Shown piece by piece: positions 1-6,946 of a stretch of 17,715 nt of DNA. The position numbers and the translations under genes are program-made. The first letter of the stretch is position 1; each line of letters starts with the position of its first letter. Source of the DNA: an uncultured Chthoniobacterales bacterium (GTDB lineage Bacteria > Verrucomicrobiota > Verrucomicrobiia > Chthoniobacterales > UBA10450); assembly GCA_955652155.1 (NCBI GenBank), contig CATPAT010000202.1, positions 1 through 17,715 on the forward strand, written 5' to 3'. The notes beneath the pieces are model-generated. The model had not been told where the DNA came from. It ran no database searches and worked only from the letters and a program-made list of their open reading frames with translations.

Positions 1-52
1 GTGCAAACAGTATTTCCGGCAGTGCGATCCGACTCGGTTTTCATAGGTAAAC

Positions 53-125
53 GGGGGTATAGCTCAGTTGGTAGAGCGTCTCGTTCGCAATGAGAAGGTC
101 AGGGGTTCGAATCCCCTTACCTCCA
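53..125 (+). tRNA. tRNA-Ala (anticodon CGC)
   Basis: A complete 73-base cloverleaf can be folded by eye. The 7-bp acceptor stem GGGGGTA/TACCTCC contains a G3-T70 wobble pair, the classic alanine identity element. The D-arm is GCTC...GAGC. The anticodon stem TCTCG/TGAGA closes the loop TTCGCAA, with anticodon CGC at 86-88 reading codon GCG. The T-arm is AGGGG-TTCGAAT-CCCCT. The discriminator is A and the 3' CCA is not encoded, so it must be added after transcription. Identity is secure because anticodon and G3-U70 agree. Confidence 0.97.
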
Positions 126-191
126 GGTCTTCGCTCGCAGTCCATTACCGCTGCACTTAGCTTGGCAGAGCCCGTCCATAACCCCAAATTT

Positions 192-605
192 ATGAAGTCC
201 AAGACTTTTCTCGCCGCCGCCATCGTTGCTTCCCTCATTTTTCCATTATCGCTTAGCGCGCAGACGGCAAAATCGAGTTCACCTTCGCCTTCAGCGTCTC
301 CAAGCAAACAGCCAACGCGACCAATTCCATTTCACGGAATGGTTTCAGCAGTCGATCAGAAGAACAAAACGTTCACGATTACTGGCAAAGAGGCGACCCG
401 GGTTTTCAAGGTCACAGACAAAACAAGCATCATGAAGGGCGCGGCCGCCGTGACAATGAAGGACATTGCCGATAACGAAGAAGTGAGCGGCGCTTATTGG
501 AAAAATTCACACGGCACGCTTGAGGCAAAATTTGTAAAGCTTGGGCCGATGGAAAAGAAAACTGCGAGCCCGGCGCCAAAAGCGTCGGCGACGCCGAAGT
601 CTTAG
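192..605 (+). CDS. Small secreted protein with Ser/Pro-rich linkers
   Basis: Predicted 137-residue exported protein of unknown function. The chosen ATG begins a typical Sec signal peptide: MKSK, a hydrophobic core to about residue 20, and a probable signal peptidase I site LSA|Q after Ala23. The longer reading frame opening at 90 lies inside the tRNA and is not credible. After cleavage comes a Ser/Pro/Lys low-complexity stretch (about 25-45). A compact 70-residue region (about 46-118) follows, rich in alternating beta-type residues (GMVSAVDQ, TFTITGK, RVFKVTDKT). It ends in a second Lys/Ala/Pro tail. The middle resembles small periplasmic beta-barrel (OB-like or DUF5666-like) domains, but this is an impression rather than an identification. 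No Shine-Dalgarno is visible. It probably lies in the periplasm or at the cell surface. Confidence 0.75.
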   Translation: MKSKTFLAAAIVASLIFPLSLSAQTAKSSSPSPSASPSKQPTRPIPFHGMVSAVDQKNKTFTITGKEATRVFKVTDKTSIMKGAAAVTMKDIADNEEVSGAYWKNSHGTLEAKFVKLGPMEKKTASPAPKASATPKS

Positions 606-780
606 TCGGCGTCCGCGCGGTTGGACAAATGTCAAGCAGGGCAGTCCTCCGCTACCTCTCGCCCAACCGACAGGCTTGATGAATCTGGCGGCGTGGCCGG
701 TCGCGCGTTTTCGTCGGCTTTCGTCGGCATCTCTCCGTAATAAATCGCAACTCACGCGCGATTCGTCTTTATTCATCGCG
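606..780. other. Intergenic stretch with a 10-bp tandem duplication
   Basis: No gene is seen in these 175 bases. A perfect 10-bp tandem duplication TTTCGTCGGC occupies 709-718 and 719-728. A 6-bp inverted repeat AATCGC/GCGATT with a 9-base spacer lies at 743-763, just ahead of the acetyltransferase start. No convincing promoter or T-tailed terminator is seen. Confidence 0.45.
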
Positions 781-1309
781 ATGGCGATTCTGGAAACGTC
801 GCGCATAACTCTGCGGCCATTTCGCGCCGAAGATGTCGACCTTTTGTCCGAGTTAATGGCGAACCCAGGATTTCATGCGTTTCTCGCTCGGCGTTTACAC
901 GTGTGAACAGACGCTTGGATTTCTCGAAAAAGTTCTGACGTTGGAGCGCGAGGGATTACCGTCGAAATTTGCAGTCGAAATTAAATCCGAAGGTACTCTG
1001 CTCGGTTATTGCGGGTTCTTTCATCAAGATGTGGATGGAACAAGCGAAATCGAAATCGGCTACCGGCTGCATCCCGACTACTGGAACAAAGGTCTGGCCA
1101 CGGAAGCGGCTACTGCAGCCCGCGATCACGCTTTTCGGGATTTGAAATTACCGCGCGTCATCTCGTTGATTCATCCGGAGAACATCGCCTCCCGGCGCGT
1201 CGCAGAGAAAATCGGGATGGCACTGGAGAAGCACACTACTTTTCGAGGCTTTCCAACGAATGTGTTTTCTCTGTCTCGCGAGCAATGGCTGAAGGAGCAT
1301 GTCGCTTGA
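781..1309 (+). pseudogene. GNAT acetyltransferase (RimJ/RimL-like), frameshifted
   Basis: Two overlapping frames together make one GNAT N-acetyltransferase of about 175 residues. The first, from ATG 781, gives the usual family opening (ETSRITLRPFRAEDVDLLSE, then MANPGF). The second, from 875, continues with MRFSLGVYTCEQT, the GYRLHPDYWNKGLATEA acetyl-CoA loop, and the late SLIHPENIASRRVAEKIGM motif. The join needs removal of one base near 874 (ttt-c-atg). As read, the first frame stops at 906. Members of this family transfer acetyl from acetyl-CoA to an amino group; the substrate here is unknown. Either the gene is a young pseudogene, the extra C is a sequencing or assembly error, or a 144-residue form starts at ATG 875 without the first beta strand. 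The 3' end overlaps the convergent parA gene by 74 bases. Confidence 0.8.
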
Positions 1310-2060
1310 TGAATTCACGCGCGAGAGCGCGATAAGCGCCGGCGCCGGCGCCGTTCGGGTCGTACTCGAGAATCGATTTCCCGAAGCTGGGTGCCTCGCT
1401 CAGCCGGACCGTGCGCGGAATCACTGTATTGTAAACGCGCGTGCCAAAGTGTTGTCGCACTTCGTCGACCACTTGCCCGCTCAGATTGGTCCGGCTGTCG
1501 AACATGGTCATCACAATGCCGCCGATCTCAATTTGATCGTTCGCGCCTGAATCCCGCACTTGCTCAATGACACGGACAATTTTGACCAAGCCTTCGAGCG
1601 CGAAATATTCGCACTGAATTGGAGTCAGGATTTCGTCGGCCGCGGCGAGCGCGTTGGTCATGAGAATGCCTAACGAAGGCGGACAATCCAAAAGGACGAG
1701 ATCAAACGTTTCATCCAACCGAAAGGTCGATAATATCCTGGCCAAACGGGTGAGGTGGTCCGGCATTCGCGCAATTTCAACTTCCGCGCCGGCCAGATCG
1801 AGATCGGCCGGAATGATGAATAAATTATCGACGCGGGTCGGTAATATTTTGCCGGCGATGGACGTTCCGCCGACAAGCGGTTCGTAAATGCTCTCGCCTT
1901 CCACTTCCTGCATACCGAGCGCGCTGGTCGCATTCGCCTGAGGATCGAGATCAATCAAGAGAACGCGCAGTTTCTTTTCCGCTAACGCGACGGCAAGATT
2001 CACGGCAGTCGTTGTCTTGCCCACTCCGCCTTTTTGATTAGCGATCGCGACAATTTTCAT
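1236..2060 (-). CDS. parA: ParA/Soj-family chromosome partitioning ATPase
   Basis: A 274-residue P-loop ATPase of the MinD/ParA superfamily. It has the deviant Walker A motif KGGVGKTT at residues 10-17, the A' motif LLIDLDPQANAT at 34-45, Walker B LVLLDCPPS at 121-129, and the Soj-type closing motif RLSEAPSFGKSILEYDPNGAGA. Such proteins bind DNA non-specifically as ATP dimers and are moved by ParB to position chromosomes or cargo. The body fits chromosomal Soj (about 250-260 residues). The last 20 or so residues are a polar tail that reads over the convergent acetyltransferase gene. The start codon shares the 4-base overlap ATGA with the stop of the LanB-like gene upstream, so translation of the two is probably coupled. 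No parB, gid or rsmG neighbours are present, which is unusual for a chromosomal parA. Confidence 0.93.
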   Translation of the reverse strand: MKIVAIANQKGGVGKTTTAVNLAVALAEKKLRVLLIDLDPQANATSALGMQEVEGESIYEPLVGGTSIAGKILPTRVDNLFIIPADLDLAGAEVEIARMPDHLTRLARILSTFRLDETFDLVLLDCPPSLGILMTNALAAADEILTPIQCEYFALEGLVKIVRVIEQVRDSGANDQIEIGGIVMTMFDSRTNLSGQVVDEVRQHFGTRVYNTVIPRTVRLSEAPSFGKSILEYDPNGAGAGAYRALAREFIKRHAPSAIARETEKTHSLESLEK

Positions 2061-4117
2061 GAGCGTGGAACGACCAGCGTCCGCAGCTCAAAGCTGTGGC
2101 GGCCATCTGGTTCTTTCCAAAATAAATGCTCGGGGTCGGGCAGCATTTCGGTGACTTCAATCTCGCCCGCCTTGACCAGCCAACGGTAAAAAATTTCCAG
2201 GAACAAATAGCTCTCGAGATCGACAAACACCGGTTTCGTATCTTTATCGCGACCTTCCGCGCCACTACGGCGCAATGCTTGTTCGGTCGGCCGAATATAA
2301 ACGAAGCGCGGCAAATTTCTCTCGGCCCGCAATTTTTCGATCGCCAGTACTAAGTTAGACGAGACACCGGTGTAATTGCCGGGAATCAATTCATCGGCTC
2401 CCACGGTCCAGCTCCGGCGTTGCACAACTACTCTTCCGCAACGCAAACGAGGTGTGTGCGGCGCGACTCCAAATTGGAACGGATGGAAGCCGAGCGGAAT
2501 GACCCAGGCGCGGGCAAAAGATCCAAGATGTTCGTGATTATCCATCTTGCGGACACAAACATCGCCGGTCGTTTCATCGACATAAACTTCAGCGTCGGCC
2601 GGCGAAATCTTTTTCCACTTGGGGTTGGCTCGCTGTGGCGCAACGAAGTTCGAAAGTTCCGGCATCGCGTCAAAGAGGCGCACGGTGGTGTGAGCGGTAA
2701 AGTCCGCTGCGAAAAAACCGAAATGAAAATTGGGCCGGCCGAATGTGGTGCTTGCTAGAGCGCGACCGAGAGTTTGTTTGTCGGGACAGCTCCAGTACAT
2801 GCAATGATGCAGGAGCGCGGCCGGCGGATGAAGTTCGGCCAAAATCCATTGATAATCGCCGTGCTCGATCGCTTCGGCTGAAGTCGCAGCCAACTGGAGA
2901 TCGGCCGAAGGATAAGTGTACTCATCGAATTTTGGATAATCGAAATTGTCGCGCACGACATGGCAGTCCTCGGCTGTAAGCTCGTATTCACCGAGATTCA
3001 GATGCGGCTGCAAGCGTTTGCGAAAAGCAGCTTTCACTTCCTGAAACGCCATCACCGCGAACGCGACCAATCCCGGTCCAGTCAATGAAAGCTTCGCCGC
3101 TTCGCAGGCCTGCATAAAATCCGGCAATGGCATCAGACCGCTTTTCGCGCCCGCCTTCTCCATCACCCCGCGCAGACCTCCAGCGACGCGGGAAGCAATA
3201 AAGGCATAGCTGTCACGCCAGAGATCGATCCATGATTCGGCCTGAATTGGAACCTCATCGATCAAACGTTCGCTAATTTCGAAGTGAGATTCGCGAAAAC
3301 ATTCTTCTCCGATCGGATTGGTCGCGGCGTAAAGAAAACGATCGCTTTGCTTGGATTCGGCCCCGATCGATTGGAGGCGTATCCGGGCTTGGTCCAAAAT
3401 CGATTGTCGATCTTGTATATCGGCCGCCGCGGCAAATTTCAGCGGAAGCTCGACTAACCCCTCCAAGATCGACAACCACTTCTCGCGCGCCTCACCTGGC
3501 GGCCAATTTTTTACGTCGTCAAGCAGTACTCTGACCGCGTGCGGCTCAAGCGCAGGCACTTCTAGTGTTGGATTCGAATTTTCCGGATCAGCATTAACCG
3601 CTGCGGCAATCGCGTGTGCGGTCCAACGTTCAAGAAATCCTTCGCGTTCCGCGGCGCCCGATTCCGGAGCGAGGATTATGCCGGAAATATTTCTGCTAAT
3701 TTTTCCCCAGGCGGATGGGCCAAACTCGCTAAAGGTATCGTTCTTCGCGGCGATGCGTTGAAGGTAAAGCAAGAGATGACGTTCGCGTTCGCGCGCGCGT
3801 GAGTTGCGCGGCGGAAGCGCAGCATCAGCATTGGCTACGAATAAAGAAGAAACGCGATCGCGCATCCCTTCCGCAGCGAAGATCAAATAACGCGGCAAAA
3901 TCGTGCGCGCGGAATCAAGCAGTGATTTTCGCGTGATTTCGAGTTCGCGCTCGAGCGATGCGGCCAGGCGTTTTTCATCGTCCCGCTGCACTTTGTTTTG
4001 TCCAACGATCAGGCCGCGAGCGGTGTTGGTGGTCTCGGGAGTGGCCAGACGTTCGAGCCTATCGAAGGGAACGCCGGCCAGACGAATTAAGAAAATCGGC
4101 GCGACACGATACGACAC
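2057..4117 (-). CDS. Short LanB-type protein (lantibiotic dehydratase N-terminal domain only)
   Basis: A 686-residue protein matching the tRNA-dependent glutamylation domain of lantibiotic dehydratases. It opens with the family motif APIFLIRLAGVPFD (residues 6-19). It has YLQRIAAKNDTFSEFGP at 118-134, where R121, K125 and T128 lie around the positions of the NisB Arg/Arg/Thr cluster. The late block includes PRLRCGRVVVQRRSW (556-570), LPRFVYIRP (602-610), FVDLESYLFLEIF (631-643) and VTEMLPDPEHLFW (655-667), and it ends right after SFELRTL. NisB is about 990 residues; the roughly 300-residue C-terminal elimination domain (SpaB_C) is absent. Known proteins of this shape are either half of a split LanB or PEARLs, which add an amino acid from aminoacyl-tRNA to a peptide C terminus. 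The start is GTG with no Shine-Dalgarno, but homology begins at residue 6. No precursor peptide is seen nearby. Confidence 0.82.
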   Translation of the reverse strand: MSYRVAPIFLIRLAGVPFDRLERLATPETTNTARGLIVGQNKVQRDDEKRLAASLERELEITRKSLLDSARTILPRYLIFAAEGMRDRVSSLFVANADAALPPRNSRARERERHLLLYLQRIAAKNDTFSEFGPSAWGKISRNISGIILAPESGAAEREGFLERWTAHAIAAAVNADPENSNPTLEVPALEPHAVRVLLDDVKNWPPGEAREKWLSILEGLVELPLKFAAAADIQDRQSILDQARIRLQSIGAESKQSDRFLYAATNPIGEECFRESHFEISERLIDEVPIQAESWIDLWRDSYAFIASRVAGGLRGVMEKAGAKSGLMPLPDFMQACEAAKLSLTGPGLVAFAVMAFQEVKAAFRKRLQPHLNLGEYELTAEDCHVVRDNFDYPKFDEYTYPSADLQLAATSAEAIEHGDYQWILAELHPPAALLHHCMYWSCPDKQTLGRALASTTFGRPNFHFGFFAADFTAHTTVRLFDAMPELSNFVAPQRANPKWKKISPADAEVYVDETTGDVCVRKMDNHEHLGSFARAWVIPLGFHPFQFGVAPHTPRLRCGRVVVQRRSWTVGADELIPGNYTGVSSNLVLAIEKLRAERNLPRFVYIRPTEQALRRSGAEGRDKDTKPVFVDLESYLFLEIFYRWLVKAGEIEVTEMLPDPEHLFWKEPDGRHSFELRTLVVPRS

Positions 4118-4165
4118 GCGTTCAGCAAAACCAAACGCGAGGGAACTGACAAGTGAAACCGAGAG

Positions 4166-4207
4166 AAAGAAACGGAAAGAATCGAGCGATCTTCGAGCCC
4201 GCTCGAT
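4166..4207 (-). terminator. Probable terminator after the REC-histidine kinase gene
   Basis: Read on the minus strand, a perfect 8-bp stem ATCGAGCG/CGCTCGAT with an 11-base loop (plus-strand arms at 4181-4188 and 4200-4207) begins 10 bases after the kinase stop codon. It is followed by the pyrimidine-rich run TCTTTCCGTTTCTTTCTCTC. The T tract is interrupted by C, so it is not a textbook intrinsic terminator. Its position suggests that the LanB-parA pair is transcribed separately from the kinase. Confidence 0.5.
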
Positions 4208-4216
4208 ATTTAACGG

Positions 4217-5359
4217 TTAATTAGTGGAGAGCGGGAGGCGAATAGTGAAAATCGTGCCAACGCCGGGGGTGCTTTCTACTTTGATCGAGCCGTTGTGGTC
4301 TTCGATCACCTTCTTGGTGATGTAGAGTCCTAAACCGGTACCGCTTGTAGCCTGTTTGGTTGTGAAATAAGGATCGAAGACCTTGGTCAACTGAGCCGCC
4401 GGGATACCGGCCCCGTTGTCTTCGACGCGAAGATCGACGTAAAAATCCTTTTGGGTGCAGCTGACTGTGACAATTCCGCTTTTTTCCGGACAAGCTTGGA
4501 TGGCATTGATGAGGACGTTTTGAATGGCGCGATTAAGCTGCAAGGCGTCTCCTAAGAGCACGCACGGGTCCTCACAAATTGTCACTCGAAATGCGATCCC
4601 CTTTTGATCGGCCACAGGTGCAAGGCCCTTGAGAATATCTCGAAGGGTCGCCGAAACGGAAACCGCTCTAGGGGGCGAGGCTTCGACATTGCCGTAGCCC
4701 TGCCACATCGTGAGCAATTCCCGACAAGTGCGCACATGTTGCTCGATGATTTTTAATTCTTTGACTGAGCTGGCGCTTTCGTCCTCATCAGATTTTTCGA
4801 GACGGCGCGCGAGTAGTTGGACGTAGCCCCAAACAATAGTGAGTGGATTGCCAAGATCGTGAACAAACTCGGCAGAGGCCTGGCCGAGCGCGGCCAATCG
4901 TTCTTTTTGCGCCAGTTGCTGAAGCAACCGGTTGTTCAATTCCTTGATTTCAGCAGCCGCATTTTCGCTCGTCCGATGAGCGCGGGTCCGTTCAACGTTG
5001 CGATTAATGACCTGCTGCATTTCATGAGCATCAAATGGCTTGGCGATATAATCGTTAGCGCCAAGTCGTAAGGCTTCCTTGGCGGTTTCAAGCGCGCCAA
5101 AACCGGTGAGCATGATGACCGAAAGATGTGGGTCGATTTCGCGAATCTGACGCAAACCCTCAATGCCGCTTATTCCCGGCATCCGAATATCCATGACGAT
5201 GGTGTCGGGCTGTTTCTCTTTGAGGAGTTTGAGGCCAGTCTCGACGCAATCGGCAGTGTGCACCTGATAATTTGGCTTCAGAAGCATGCGCAAGCTTTCG
5301 CGCGGCCCCATTTCGTCATCAATCACAAGGATTTGGGGGAGTTCGGTCACGGCGGTCAT
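4217..5359 (-). CDS. Hybrid receiver-histidine kinase (REC-HisKA-HATPase)
   Basis: A 380-residue soluble signalling protein. The receiver domain (about 9-120) has the acid pocket D14/D15, phosphoacceptor D57 in IVMDIRMPG, T85 in MLTGFG and K107 in IAKPFD, so it looks functional. A short coiled segment (130-155) leads to a HisKA-like dimerisation region with H167 in EFVHDLGNPL, where Asp-Leu replaces the more usual Glu-Ile after the histidine. The ATPase domain follows: N box with N285, G1 DNGAGIP at 314-320, F box FDPYFTTK and G2 GTGLGLYI. The reading frame stays open upstream to 5656, but those 99 extra residues have no domain character and ATG 5359 sits directly before the receiver, so that start is preferred. 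With the receiver at the N terminus, the kinase is probably switched by phosphotransfer from another kinase. It is transcribed divergently from the ketosynthase-kinase operon. Confidence 0.9.
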   Translation of the reverse strand: MTAVTELPQILVIDDEMGPRESLRMLLKPNYQVHTADCVETGLKLLKEKQPDTIVMDIRMPGISGIEGLRQIREIDPHLSVIMLTGFGALETAKEALRLGANDYIAKPFDAHEMQQVINRNVERTRAHRTSENAAAEIKELNNRLLQQLAQKERLAALGQASAEFVHDLGNPLTIVWGYVQLLARRLEKSDEDESASSVKELKIIEQHVRTCRELLTMWQGYGNVEASPPRAVSVSATLRDILKGLAPVADQKGIAFRVTICEDPCVLLGDALQLNRAIQNVLINAIQACPEKSGIVTVSCTQKDFYVDLRVEDNGAGIPAAQLTKVFDPYFTTKQATSGTGLGLYITKKVIEDHNGSIKVESTPGVGTIFTIRLPLSTN

Positions 5360-5487
5360 AGAGCGGCAGCGGCAGTAGAAGCTAGGGGCATGCCGTAGAC
5401 AGGGCAGAGATGCAAAAAAAACTGGCGTAAATTCATCTAGCTCAGCCGGGCGAAGGTTGAAGCAATAATTGGTGGCATGCAAGGTGC

Positions 5488-5503
5488 AACTTGTGAACAA
5501 GTT
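5488..5503. promoter_or_regulatory. Perfect inverted repeat AACTTGT-GA-ACAAGTT (operator candidate)
   Basis: Two perfect 7-bp arms are separated by 2 bases, giving a 16-base dyad of the size bound by a dimeric helix-turn-helix regulator. It lies about 43 bases upstream of the TATAAT on the plus strand and about 130 bases upstream of the REC-kinase start on the minus strand, so it could control both directions. The binding protein is unknown, and no DNA-binding regulator is encoded in the window. Confidence 0.45.
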
Positions 5504-5545
5504 CCTGGCTTTGGTGAATAAGTGATCTGGTTGGGGTGCAAAAAA

Positions 5546-5551
5546 TATAAT
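5546..5551 (+). promoter_or_regulatory. Candidate -10 box (TATAAT) for the ketosynthase-kinase operon
   Basis: This is an exact consensus -10 hexamer in an A-rich context. No good -35 hexamer is found 16-18 bases upstream (TGATCT or nearby), so an activator or upstream element would be needed. Transcription from here would give a leader of roughly 145 bases before ATG 5705. Confidence 0.35.
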
Positions 5552-5704
5552 GACTGGAGTTAATGTAGCGTCTAGAATGCGTCGTGATTCGTTCGTGGCC
5601 GAAACAATCGACAACCAGTTAACCGCTAATCCCGCGGACTTCACGGCGGCGGTCACTCGGACTTTCTTTACGAGGCGTCTGAGCGCGCAGAGGCGCCAAG
5701 ATCA

Positions 5705-6946
5705 ATGAAGCGAAATCGCGTTGTCATCACCGGGATGGGAATCTTGGCGCCAAACGGTATTGGAATCGAGGCGTTCTGGGAATCAATTCTTACCGGCCGC
5801 AGCGGAATTGGACCCATCACTTTCTTCGACGCGAGCGGTCTCAAGGACCAGATTGCTGGCGAAATAAAAGATTTTAATCCACTCAATTACATCGAGCCGG
5901 AACTAAAACCGAAGCGGATGGCGCGACACACGCAGCTGGCTTATGTCGCCGCAATGATGGCAATTGAAGACGCCGGGCTGAAAATTACAGAATTGGACCT
6001 GCCGAGCCCGACACCTGTTGTCGTTGGCGTTAGTACGAGCGCCCTTGATGTGATTGAACGCGTCTTTACCGATTCGGATCGACGCGGACTCGACGGTGTT
6101 TCACCGATGGCTCTCGGCGCCTCAAAACCGCAGGCCGCTGCTAACGTGATTGCTGATCGCATTGGAGCCGGAGCACACGCAGCGACCGTTTCTTCCGCTT
6201 GTCCTTCAGGCTTGGATGCGGTGGCATCGGCCGCGAAGATGATTCGGTCGGGCGAAACAGAGCTCGCCGTTGCGGGCGGCGCGGATGCTCCGATTACCCT
6301 TCACGGCGTGGCCAGTTTTATCGCAAGTGGGCTAAGCATCTCGCATAACGGTGAACCGGAACGCGCGAGCCGACCATTTGACCTTTCGCGCAAATCGGGA
6401 GTCTTGTCGGAAGCTGCCGGTATGTTTGTCCTCGAGAATCTAGAACGAGCTGAAGGAAGAGGAGCACGAATTTACCTTGAGATTAGCGGTTACGGCGCTC
6501 AGCGCGATCTTGAGCCGGAAAGGATGGCTTCGGGCTTGCGAGGGTCGATGGAAATGGCTTTGGCGAACGCCGGCTGCACGATCGAGGACATCGATTATAT
6601 CTCCGCTTACGGTCCCGGTGATCCGACATTGGATGCGGCGGAAGTGCGCTACATAAAAGAAGTATTCGGAGAACGGGCCTATGCCGTTCCGGTAAGTTCA
6701 ATCAAAGGAGTTACGGGAAACCCATTAGCGGCAGCCGGACCGCTGCAAATCGCAGCCTGTGCTCTCAGTCTCCGCGACCAATTGATTCCACCGACGGCGA
6801 ATTATGAGATCGCGGATCCGGAATGCGACCTCGATGTCGTTCCGTTGCGACCACGAAGAACAAAACTTAACCGTGCTTTGGTAAATGTGCGCGGACTGGG
6901 CGGAAGCGCGAGCTCACTCGTGGTCAGTCGAGTATCCTCCAGATGA
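5705..6946 (+). CDS. FabF-like beta-ketoacyl synthase with altered active site
   Basis: A 413-residue thiolase-fold protein of the KAS I/II (FabB/FabF) type. It begins with RVVITGMGILAPNGIG and keeps the nucleophile C166 in TVSSACPSGLDA, the conserved K334 in SSIKGVTGN and a Gly-rich closing loop (GLGGSASS). The two histidines of the Cys-His-His triad are replaced. The usual HGTGT block reads YGPGDPT, with Tyr302 at the first His position. The usual KxxTGH block ends in Asn339. E. coli FabF has C163, H303, K335 and H340, so spacing is preserved and the changes are substitutions, not misalignment. Normal enzymes condense malonyl-ACP with an acyl chain. This one may acylate without decarboxylative condensation, act as a partner subunit, or have another substrate. 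Its stop overlaps the next kinase start by 4 bases (ATGA). No acyl carrier protein or other fatty acid genes are adjacent. Confidence 0.88.
   Translation: MKRNRVVITGMGILAPNGIGIEAFWESILTGRSGIGPITFFDASGLKDQIAGEIKDFNPLNYIEPELKPKRMARHTQLAYVAAMMAIEDAGLKITELDLPSPTPVVVGVSTSALDVIERVFTDSDRRGLDGVSPMALGASKPQAAANVIADRIGAGAHAATVSSACPSGLDAVASAAKMIRSGETELAVAGGADAPITLHGVASFIASGLSISHNGEPERASRPFDLSRKSGVLSEAAGMFVLENLERAEGRGARIYLEISGYGAQRDLEPERMASGLRGSMEMALANAGCTIEDIDYISAYGPGDPTLDAAEVRYIKEVFGERAYAVPVSSIKGVTGNPLAAAGPLQIAACALSLRDQLIPPTANYEIADPECDLDVVPLRPRRTKLNRALVNVRGLGGSASSLVVSRVSSR

Larger units (their letters stand above)
5360..5704. promoter_or_regulatory. 345-base divergent intergenic region
   Basis: No gene is supported in this stretch between the REC-kinase (minus) and the ketosynthase (plus). 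It is AT-richer than its surroundings between about 5400 and 5580. It contains a perfect 16-base palindrome, a TATAAT box, a GCATGC palindrome at 5475-5480 and an A8 run near 5415. It most likely holds the promoters of both divergent transcription units and a long leader (about 150 bases) for the ketosynthase operon. Confidence 0.6.

Noticed and set aside
53..125. tRNA-Ala as the aminoacyl donor partner of the nearby LanB-like protein
   Set aside because: Tempting because LanB/PEARL enzymes use charged tRNA, but the tRNA is 2 kb away on the other strand and is a normal housekeeping tRNA; proximity alone is not evidence.
41..307. Minus-strand reading frame ending in GIRTPDLLIANETLYQLSYTP
   Set aside because: This is the well-known false protein produced by translating the antisense of a tRNA gene; the tRNA-Ala explains it.
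192..605. Small secreted protein as the LanB precursor peptide
   Set aside because: It has a Sec signal peptide and a folded-looking domain, lacks a Ser/Thr/Cys-rich core at its C terminus, and is not in the LanB transcription unit.
5360..5656. N-terminal 99-residue extension of the REC-histidine kinase
   Set aside because: The extension has many Cys, Phe and Leu residues, no domain and no signal peptide, and would remove the whole divergent promoter region. ATG 5359 lies directly before the receiver domain.
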